DNA of 5,707 nucleotides from Flammeovirgaceae bacterium (lineage in GTDB: Bacteria; Bacteroidota; Bacteroidia; Cytophagales; Cyclobacteriaceae). Positions 1-4,913 of the stretch are shown here, in pieces. How positions within the stretch are numbered: the first letter of the stretch is position 1; each line of letters begins with the position of its first letter. A program made the position numbers and the translations under genes. The stretch spans positions 1-5,707 of the forward strand of contig QIDJ01000142.1 of the NCBI GenBank assembly GCA_003228395.1. Reading direction: 5' to 3'. Under the pieces are notes generated by a model. It did no database searches, was not told the origin of the DNA, and worked only from the letters and a program-made list of their open reading frames with translations.

Positions 1-40
1 GGCAAAGATTGTAGAAATATGTAATTTTACCGGCCAATGA
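1..40 (+). CDS. Possible 3' end of an upstream gene (partial)
   Basis: Reading frame 2 is open from the window edge and ends at a TGA at 38-40, giving the tail AKIVEICNFTGQ. The stop overlaps the ATG of the next gene at 37 in an ATGA arrangement, a common junction for translationally coupled genes. The other two forward frames hit stops at 22-24 and 12-14. Twelve codons are too few to name a family. The support is only the open frame, the overlap geometry and the equally tight packing of the genes that follow. It could instead be non-coding leader that happens to lack a stop in this frame. Confidence 0.35.
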   Translation, partial: AKIVEICNFTGQ

Positions 41-1299
41 GAATATTAATCTGTGATGCTGAGATACTTGATTCCACTTCAAAACATCATTTGGAGCGAA
101 AAAATATCCTGATTGAAAATGGCATCATTTCGTTTATCGGCAGCAGCACTCCCCAGGCTGACAAAGTGATAACAGGCAAAGACCTGAAGGCGAGCAAAGG
201 CTGGTTTGATATGTTCGCCTGGTTTGGAGATCCCGGATTTGAAGTAAAAGAAGACCTTGAATCGGGTACCCATGCTGCAGCACACGGCGGATTTACCGGC
301 GTTGCATTACTACCCAATACAAAACCCGCCATCCAGACAAAAAATGACATTTCCTATTTACTGTCAGGCAATTCGCGACGCATAACCGAGGTGTTTGCAA
401 TCGGCTCGGTGACCGAAAACAATCTCGGCGAAGACCTTACGGAAATGATAGATATTCATACCGCAGGAGCGGTGGCTTTTTCAGATGGGCTGAAGCCCAT
501 ATGGCAAACGGACATCATGCTCAGGTCGCTTCAGTACCTAAGGAAGTTTGACGGATTGCTCATAAACAAGCCGGAAGATCTGCGTCTGAACAGGTTTGGT
601 GTCATGCACGAGGGCAAAACCAGCACGGGCCTGGGCATGAAGGGAATGCCGCGGCTTGCCGAAGAGGTGATGGTTGCACGCGATCTGCAGTTGCTGGAAT
701 ATGCAGGAGGAAAGATTCATTTCGCCAATATTTCAACGCCCAACGCATTAAAAATGATAAGCAAGGCAAAAAAAAGCGGGCTCCGGGTTACCTGCGATGT
801 GGCGGCGCACCAGTTTGTACTGGATGATTCCCGCTTGCATGATTTTGATACCAACTGTAAGGTGAACCCGCCTCTGCGGGAGCAGGCAGATATCCAGGCG
901 CTGATCGCCGGACTGAAAGACGGCGCCATCGACGCTATCGTATCGAGTCATCAGCCACACGATGAAGAATGTAAAAAACTGGAGTTTGATTATGCTTCGT
1001 TTGGCATGACAGGATTACAGACCGTGCTTCCGTTTATGCAGGAAATTTCCGGAAAAACCGGTTGGGAAATGCTCATCGAAAAAGTGACTACTAATCCCCG
1101 TAAGATATTGAACCTGGAAGATATCCCGGTCCGGAAAGGCAATAATGCAAATATGACCGTTTTCGATCCGGAAGCTACCTGGGTTTTTGATGAGAAAACC
1201 AACATGTCTAAATCCCAAAACTCCCCATTGCTTGGTAAAGAGCTGAAAGGAAAAGTAGTGGCTGTTTTCAACAACAAAAAACATTTGATCATTGGTTGA
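37..1299 (+). CDS. Dihydroorotase-like amidohydrolase lacking metal ligands (PyrX-like pseudoenzyme)
   Basis: This 420-residue protein has the length and fold signature of type I dihydroorotase, the pyrimidine enzyme that interconverts carbamoyl aspartate and dihydroorotate. The N-terminal strand (MRILICDAEILD), the DPGFEVKEDLESGT segment (65-78), the LPNT motif (92-95) and NPPLR (277-281) are all recognisable. Residues that bind the metals in active enzymes are not: the HxH pair is F60 and W62, the Arg after it is G64, FSDDG has shrunk to FSDG (148-151), HxED is KPED (178-181), the HxST histidine is N231, and the Asp of TDHAPH is S304. I therefore infer that it is catalytically dead, like the PyrX partner subunits known beside active aspartate transcarbamoylase in other bacteria. 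A related metal-ligand-poor form is, from memory, widespread in Bacteroidota and usually annotated pyrC. The ATG at 37 is chosen because the protein starts directly with the family's first strand. It leads a tight operon with membrane proteins and glycosyltransferases, not pyrimidine genes. Alternatives are a regulatory or scaffold role, or a different substrate. Confidence 0.85.
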   Translation: MRILICDAEILDSTSKHHLERKNILIENGIISFIGSSTPQADKVITGKDLKASKGWFDMFAWFGDPGFEVKEDLESGTHAAAHGGFTGVALLPNTKPAIQTKNDISYLLSGNSRRITEVFAIGSVTENNLGEDLTEMIDIHTAGAVAFSDGLKPIWQTDIMLRSLQYLRKFDGLLINKPEDLRLNRFGVMHEGKTSTGLGMKGMPRLAEEVMVARDLQLLEYAGGKIHFANISTPNALKMISKAKKSGLRVTCDVAAHQFVLDDSRLHDFDTNCKVNPPLREQADIQALIAGLKDGAIDAIVSSHQPHDEECKKLEFDYASFGMTGLQTVLPFMQEISGKTGWEMLIEKVTTNPRKILNLEDIPVRKGNNANMTVFDPEATWVFDEKTNMSKSQNSPLLGKELKGKVVAVFNNKKHLIIG

Positions 1300-1834
1300 G
1301 CAAAACGCTGAAGCACAAACGCCGCTTGTCCGGATAGCAGGCCGTTATGGATTTTATGGGTCGCTGGTAACCATAGTTGCGCTGGTATCGCTATTTTATC
1401 TGAACCGGCATCCCTACCTGATTCCGCTGGTCTATGATATACGGATTTTTCTGTTTGCCCTGTTTATATTTTTCAGCATCAGGGAATTTAGAAATTCAAA
1501 TCAAAATGTACTCCATTTTTGGCAGGGTATATCTATCGGAATGATCACGTATGTACTGATCACATTCCTTACAAGCATATTTATAGGCATCTTTGCAAAA
1601 TGGATCGAGCCCGCTTTTGTCAGTGAATACATCCGTTTATCCATCGATCAGTTAAATCAGCACAAAGAGGCAATTTTGGAAACGTTGGGTGCGGATAAGT
1701 TTAACGCTGCCGTTAAGAAGCTGCCTTCCACCACCGCAGGCGACCTTGCATTCGATTATTTCTTGAAAAGTATGCCAATTGGGTTTATATTGACCTTGAT
1801 TATATCAGTTTTATTAAGAAAACAACCAAATTAA
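1292..1834 (+). CDS. DUF4199-family integral membrane protein (TTG start)
   Basis: The product is a 180-residue inner-membrane protein of unknown function resembling DUF4199, a family found mainly in Bacteroidota. Four hydrophobic segments are visible at about 18-38, 44-63, 77-103 and 159-176. Between helices 2 and 3 lies the family-like stretch SIREFRNSNQN followed by HFWQGISIGM. A charged loop (about 105-150) containing QLNQHKEAILETLGADKF separates helices 3 and 4. The start is the TTG at 1292: an in-frame TGA sits at 1286-1288, and the first in-frame ATG is codon 84, which would remove the first two helices and part of the third. No Shine-Dalgarno sequence is seen, but the upstream stretch is A-rich, as is usual in this phylum. 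The start overlaps the dihydroorotase-like gene by 8 bp, and the next gene begins 7 bp after the stop, so co-translation is likely. The molecular function is unknown. Confidence 0.8.
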   Translation: MVEQNAEAQTPLVRIAGRYGFYGSLVTIVALVSLFYLNRHPYLIPLVYDIRIFLFALFIFFSIREFRNSNQNVLHFWQGISIGMITYVLITFLTSIFIGIFAKWIEPAFVSEYIRLSIDQLNQHKEAILETLGADKFNAAVKKLPSTTAGDLAFDYFLKSMPIGFILTLIISVLLRKQPN

Positions 1835-1841
1835 GACTATC

Positions 1842-2594
1842 ATGGAAAACGAAAACAAAGACCAGGAAAACCTGGAGAACGAAAATCAGGAATCTGAAAA
1901 CCTGAAATCCGGGAATCAGGAAAGCTCCGGCGGGGAATCTTCAAAAGAAGACTTTTCAGAATCAGAACCGGAATCTGCTTCCGAAATTTACTCTGAGCCA
2001 ACACAGGAATCTGTGCCCGAATCCACTTCTGAACCTATTGCTGCATCTGCAGGTCAACCTGATGAGGTTGACGAGGAATACGAAAAGACCACAGTGAAAC
2101 AGGTTTCGTTAAAATGGGGCCTTTACATTGGCCTTGTTTTGATCGTTTGGAGTCTTATCATACAGATGGCTGGATTAGTCGGCAATCAGCCATTAAGTTA
2201 TGTCATATATCTGTTTATAATTGCAGGTATCGTACTGGCTCACAAGGAGTTCAAGAATGAAGGAGATGGATTTATGTCCTATAGCCAGGGTCTGGGGATC
2301 GGTACGTTGCTCTCACTGGTTTCAGGAGCCATTTCGGTGGTTTTTTCTTTCATCTATGTAAAGTTTATTGATGATTCCATGCTAACAATTGTAAAGGATC
2401 TACAGGTGGAAAAACTGGAAGAACAAGGTCTGTCAGATGCACAGATCGATCAGGCCATGTCAATTACTGAAAAATTTATGGTACCGGAAGTGATGTTTCC
2501 AATGGCATTAGTCGCAATGGTATTCTTCGGATTTATCCTGTCACTGATCGTTTCGGCCTTTACCAAGAATGTCAATCCCCAGGCTGAAATTTAG
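1842..2594 (+). CDS. DUF4199-family membrane protein with acidic low-complexity N-terminus
   Basis: This 250-residue protein has two parts. Residues 1-85 are hydrophilic and dominated by Glu, Ser, Asn, Gln and Pro, with ten-residue near-repeats and later SEP-type repeats; this part is probably disordered. Residues 86-250 form a four-helix DUF4199 domain with hydrophobic spans at about 92-112, 117-135, 149-174 and 217-240. The motif HKEFKNEGDGFMSYSQGLGIG (134-154) is typical of the family as I know it. A loop after helix 3 carries the charged stretch DLQVEKLEEQGLSDAQIDQ. The C-terminal domain is a diverged paralogue of the preceding gene product, so the pair may form a heteromer (inference). 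The ATG at 1842 lies 7 bp after the upstream stop, and the downstream glycosyltransferase starts 2 bp after this TAG. There is no signal peptide, and the extension is likely cytoplasmic since both ends of a four-helix bundle should lie on the same side. Function unknown. Confidence 0.82.
   Translation: MENENKDQENLENENQESENLKSGNQESSGGESSKEDFSESEPESASEIYSEPTQESVPESTSEPIAASAGQPDEVDEEYEKTTVKQVSLKWGLYIGLVLIVWSLIIQMAGLVGNQPLSYVIYLFIIAGIVLAHKEFKNEGDGFMSYSQGLGIGTLLSLVSGAISVVFSFIYVKFIDDSMLTIVKDLQVEKLEEQGLSDAQIDQAMSITEKFMVPEVMFPMALVAMVFFGFILSLIVSAFTKNVNPQAEI
1848..1937 (+). repeat. Degenerate 30-bp tandem repeat coding for acidic 10-residue units
   Basis: Codons 3-32 of the second DUF4199 gene can be laid out as three consecutive ten-residue units: NENKDQENLE, NENQESENLK and SGNQESSGGE. 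At the DNA level, pieces such as GAAAATCAGGAA and GAAAACCTG recur with small changes. This looks like a short in-frame tandem expansion that has since diverged; the third copy is weak. It is followed by a different SEP-rich low-complexity stretch at residues 39-65. Such a tract probably varies in length between related strains. Confidence 0.5.
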
Positions 2595-2596
2595 TC

Positions 2597-3568
2597 ATGC
2601 CGGATGAAGTGGATATCTCAATCGTAATTCCGGCTTATAACGAGGCCGGATCCATCGCCGAACTTAGCGGGTGGATCAGCCGTGTGATGGAGGCGCACGG
2701 TTTTCACTATGAAGTGCTTTTTGTTGACGATGGCAGCAGCGATCGCACCTGGGAGGTTATTTGCGAAATTTCAGCAAAGAATAACCAGGTGAAAGGTATC
2801 CGCTTCAACCGTAACTACGGCAAATCCGCCGCCCTGAATGCGGGCTTTAAACAGGCTTCCGGGGCCGTTGTATTTACGCTGGATGCGGATTTGCAGGACA
2901 GCCCCGATGAAATACCGGAATTATACCGGATGGTTACGGAACAGAGGTATGACCTGGTATCGGGGTGGAAGAAAAAACGCCGCGACCCGGTTTCCAAACG
3001 ATGGCCTTCCAGATTCTTCAATTTTGTAACCAGAAGGATATCCGGAATAAAACTCCACGACTTCAACTGCGGTCTGAAAGCATACCGTAATGAGGTGGTT
3101 AAGCATATCAACGTATATGGTGAAATGCACCGGTATATACCTGTGATAGCCAAATGGCAGGGTTATACCAACATTGGCGAAAAAGTGGTAGAACACCATC
3201 CCCGGAAATACGGTAAGACCAAATACGGTGTCGAGCGCTTCGTGTACGGATTTCTTGATCTGATCTCCATCACGTTTGTTTACCGGTTCAAAAAAAGACC
3301 CATGCATTTTTTCGGCGCATGGGGTACCCTTTCGTTTTTGTTCGGGATGGTTTTTACGTTGAAAATAATCTGGGATAAGGTTGACGCCATTTATTTTTCA
3401 AAAATTCCCGTAACCAGGGAAATCACCGACCAGCCCATGTTTTTTCTTGCCCTTGTGGCGGTTGTAATTGGTGTGCAGTTGTTTCTTGCTGGCTTTCTGG
3501 CAGAGCTTACAACCCTTCAAAGTGCAGGAAAGAAGGAATACTTTATTTCAGATAAGGCAGGGATCTGA
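2597..3568 (+). CDS. Family 2 glycosyltransferase, bacterial DPM1/GtrB-like, membrane-anchored
   Basis: The 323-residue protein has an N-terminal GT-A catalytic domain and two C-terminal membrane helices, the layout of bacterial DPM1-like transferases such as GtrB. These move a sugar from a nucleotide donor to a polyprenyl phosphate on the cytoplasmic face of the inner membrane. Visible motifs are SIVIPAYNEAGSI (8-20), the nucleotide-binding VDDGSSDRT (43-51), NYGKSAALNAGF (73-84), the metal-binding DADLQDSPDEIP (96-107), and NCGLKAYR (157-164). A basic segment HHPRKYGKTKYG (200-211) lies before an amphipathic stretch. Hydrophobic spans are at about 237-256 and 281-303. Length matches the family. 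The ATG at 2597 is 2 bp after the upstream stop, and the next gene begins 4 bp after this TGA. Donor sugar and acceptor cannot be read from the sequence. Location beside a second transferase suggests lipid-linked or envelope glycan synthesis. Confidence 0.9.
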   Translation: MPDEVDISIVIPAYNEAGSIAELSGWISRVMEAHGFHYEVLFVDDGSSDRTWEVICEISAKNNQVKGIRFNRNYGKSAALNAGFKQASGAVVFTLDADLQDSPDEIPELYRMVTEQRYDLVSGWKKKRRDPVSKRWPSRFFNFVTRRISGIKLHDFNCGLKAYRNEVVKHINVYGEMHRYIPVIAKWQGYTNIGEKVVEHHPRKYGKTKYGVERFVYGFLDLISITFVYRFKKRPMHFFGAWGTLSFLFGMVFTLKIIWDKVDAIYFSKIPVTREITDQPMFFLALVAVVIGVQLFLAGFLAELTTLQSAGKKEYFISDKAGI

Positions 3569-3572
3569 TCAC

Positions 3573-4541
3573 ATGCGCAAATATTCCGTGATAATCCCGG
3601 TTTATAACCGGCCTGAGGAGGTGGATGAATTGCTTGAGAGCATTTCACATCAAAAGGAACTGCCGTATGAAGTGATCGTAGTGGATGACGGGTCGGTGCA
3701 AACATGCCGGCATATTGCAGAAAAGCATGGTGATAAGTTGCCCGTCAGATATTTTTTTAAAGAAAATTCAGGCCAGGGTTTCAGCCGGAATTTTGGCTTT
3801 GAGCAGGCTTCGGGCGATTTCTTTATCATTTTTGATTCCGACTGCATTCTTCCGGACGATTATTTTGTGAAAGTAGAAGATGGGCTGAGCAGAATGAAAC
3901 TCGACGCGTTCGGGGGGCCTGACAGGGCCAGGGATGATTTTACGCCCATTCAGAAAGCAATCAGCTACGCGATGACAAGTATAGTTACCACCGGAGGTAT
4001 CCGTGGAAGAAAAAAGCACGCCGGCAGGTTTCATCCCCGCAGCTTTAACATGGGAATTTCAAGAGATATTTATCAGAAAGTGGGTGGATATGCCATAACC
4101 CGGATGGGGGAAGATATTGAATTCAGTATCCGGATCATTCGGGCCGGTTTTATGGTTGGATTGATAGAAAAAGCATTTGTATATCACAAAAGGCGTACAT
4201 CTTTCATTTCATTTTTTAAGCAACTGCGATTTTTCGGACGTGCAAGGATAAATGTATCGCGTTTTTATCCGGATGAGATCAAGCTGATACACGGCCTCCC
4301 GGCCGTGTTTTTAATCGGTGAAGTGTGCTGGCTGCTGTTTTCACCACTCATAAGCCTGGAGTTGTTTTATGCGGGCGCTATTTTGAACCTGATTTTTTGT
4401 GGATTTATATTTTTTGATGCACTGATGAAGTTTAAAAACATAAAGGTGGGTTTGCTGAGTATAATTGCCGCGTATGTGCAACTGCTGGCATACGGTACCG
4501 GACTAATTACAGAGGGAACTAAAAAATTATTAAAAGGATAG
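3573..4541 (+). CDS. Family 2 glycosyltransferase with C-terminal membrane segments
   Basis: The 322-residue product is a second GT-A type family 2 transferase, clearly different from its neighbour. Motifs are YSVIIPVYNRPEEVDELLESI (4-24 region), VVDDGS (36-41), NSGQGFSRNFGFEQASGD (65-82), the metal-binding DSD (88-90), and MGEDIEFSIRI (178-188), whose ED is the expected catalytic-base site. Three hydrophobic spans follow at about 243-260, 264-284 and 292-312, so the enzyme is anchored in the inner membrane with its active site cytoplasmic. The frame is also open upstream from 3468 inside the previous gene, but I take the ATG at 3573: the protein then begins directly with the family's first strand, 4 bp after the preceding stop, with a purine-rich AGGGA at 3559-3563. 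It is the last gene of the operon, followed by a hairpin. Acceptor and donor are unknown. Confidence 0.88.
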   Translation: MRKYSVIIPVYNRPEEVDELLESISHQKELPYEVIVVDDGSVQTCRHIAEKHGDKLPVRYFFKENSGQGFSRNFGFEQASGDFFIIFDSDCILPDDYFVKVEDGLSRMKLDAFGGPDRARDDFTPIQKAISYAMTSIVTTGGIRGRKKHAGRFHPRSFNMGISRDIYQKVGGYAITRMGEDIEFSIRIIRAGFMVGLIEKAFVYHKRRTSFISFFKQLRFFGRARINVSRFYPDEIKLIHGLPAVFLIGEVCWLLFSPLISLELFYAGAILNLIFCGFIFFDALMKFKNIKVGLLSIIAAYVQLLAYGTGLITEGTKKLLKG

Positions 4542-4558
4542 TTGTTTCTTCAGGTGTG

Positions 4559-4570
4559 GATTCCGGAATC
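4559..4570. repeat. Perfect 12-bp palindrome
   Basis: GATTCCGGAATC is its own reverse complement. It lies 18 bp after the stop of the last operon gene and 11 bp before the larger hairpin. Without a loop it is a poor RNA hairpin; it could be a protein-binding dyad or part of the same palindromic element. Chance occurrence is quite possible. Confidence 0.3.
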
Positions 4571-4581
4571 GGCTTTTGCCT

Positions 4582-4604
4582 GGTCGTAGGGTCGCCCTAC
4601 GACC
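4582..4604. terminator. Perfect 10-bp stem hairpin: operon terminator or REP-like palindrome
   Basis: The arms GGTCGTAGGG (4582-4591) and CCCTACGACC (4595-4604) pair perfectly around a TCG loop, starting 40 bp after the stop of the last glycosyltransferase gene. Position and stability fit a transcription end for the operon. The downstream strand (TTCTCCAGTTTT) is only moderately T-rich and no T-run touches the stem, so a classic intrinsic terminator is not certain. The GTAGGG...CCCTAC core also resembles dispersed palindromic repeats of intergenic DNA in several phyla, so it may be a REP-like element that doubles as a transcript end. Confidence 0.45.
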
Positions 4605-4710
4605 TTCTCCAGTTTTATGCAATGCATGACCCAAAATCGCTAAAACAATATTGCTTTGCACAAATACGGCAATGAACAATTTTCATATCTTAATCTAAAA
4701 TACAAAATAA

Positions 4711-4815
4711 ATGTCAAAACCAAGATTATAAGAACAGGTTTGTGAGCAAATGAGATTGAGGCATTATAGTCATAAAACAGAAAAGCTGTTAGCATTTGAA
4801 GAACTAAAAACCTGA
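4711..4815 (+). pseudogene. Relic of a tyrosine recombinase (integron/phage-integrase type), N-terminal fragment
   Basis: Read in one frame from the ATG at 4711, this stretch gives MSKPRL, a TAA stop at 4729-4731, then EQVCEQMRLRHYSHKTEK, then LLAFEELKT and a final TGA at 4813-4815. The pattern KPxLLxQVRxxxRLRHYSxRTExxY is the well-known start of IntI-like and related tyrosine recombinases (the SAM-like core-binding domain). The internal stop needs only one change (TTA to TAA) from the Leu expected there, and the Cys in QVCEQ needs one change (CGT to TGT) from the usual Arg. After TEK the match ends; the rest of the core-binding domain and the whole catalytic domain (R-H-R-Y) are absent, so this is a truncated, dead fragment of about 34 codons. 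Alternative: chance similarity, which I think unlikely given the run RLRHYSHKTEK in the right register behind a start codon. An A-rich leader precedes the ATG. Confidence 0.62.
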
Positions 4816-4828
4816 TAAATCAATTTTG
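4795..4828 (+). promoter_or_regulatory. Weak candidate Bacteroidota-type promoter for the receptor gene
   Basis: The Bacteroidota housekeeping promoter has a TTTG/TTG box near -33 and TAnnTTTG near -7. Here TTTG lies at 4795-4798 and CAATTTTG (one mismatch to TAnnTTTG) at 4821-4828, separated by 22 bp. Transcription would then start about 80 bp before the receptor ATG. The upstream box falls inside the integrase relic. A second -7 look-alike, TAGATTCG at 4877-4884, lacks a well-spaced partner. Such matches are common by chance in AT-rich DNA. Confidence 0.25.
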
Positions 4829-4913
4829 TTATATCCGATTTTCAATAATCCGTTCCTATTTATAATAATTGAGAGTTAGATTCGTATATATTACTACTCA
4901 ACAACCTAAACGT

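Larger units (their letters stand above)
4542..4913. other. Intergenic region with palindromes and integrase relic
   Basis: This 372-bp gap separates the glycosyltransferase operon from the receptor gene and is more AT-rich than the flanking genes. Its first 65 bp hold two palindromic elements. Bases 4605-4710 show nothing I can support. Bases 4711-4815 carry a decayed tyrosine-recombinase start. Bases 4816-4913 should contain the promoter and leader of the receptor gene. I see no tRNA, riboswitch or intact gene on either strand. Confidence 0.7.

Noticed and set aside
2056..2615. PDEVD occurring both in the second DUF4199 protein (residues 73-77) and at the start of the first glycosyltransferase
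   Set aside because: The codons differ and no flanking similarity exists; the match is five residues and probably chance.
2815..3307. Reverse-strand and alternative-frame open frames of 63 to 128 codons inside the first glycosyltransferase gene
   Set aside because: They lie entirely under a well-supported + strand gene, show no domain signature, and are compositional shadows. The same applies to the minus-strand frames within 79-1316, 3517-4034, 5067-5363 and 5465-5695.
3468..3572. N-terminal extension of the second glycosyltransferase to an upstream start inside the previous gene
   Set aside because: The extra 35 residues are the previous gene read in another frame; the family's first strand begins right after the ATG at 3573, which has the same short spacing as the other operon junctions.
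4651..4658. TTGCTTTG as a -7 promoter box before the integrase relic
   Set aside because: It has one mismatch to TAnnTTTG and no TTG-type partner at the right spacing upstream.
4776..4790. Small inverted repeat AACAG...CTGTT in the intergenic gap
   Set aside because: The 5-bp stem with a 5-base loop is weak and falls within the integrase relic's coding frame; it is expected by chance in DNA of this composition.
4542..4913. CRISPR array, tRNA, riboswitch or integron attC site in the gap
   Set aside because: No regularly spaced repeats, no cloverleaf-like sequence, no recognisable riboswitch core, and no pair of matching attC core sites were found despite the integrase relic.
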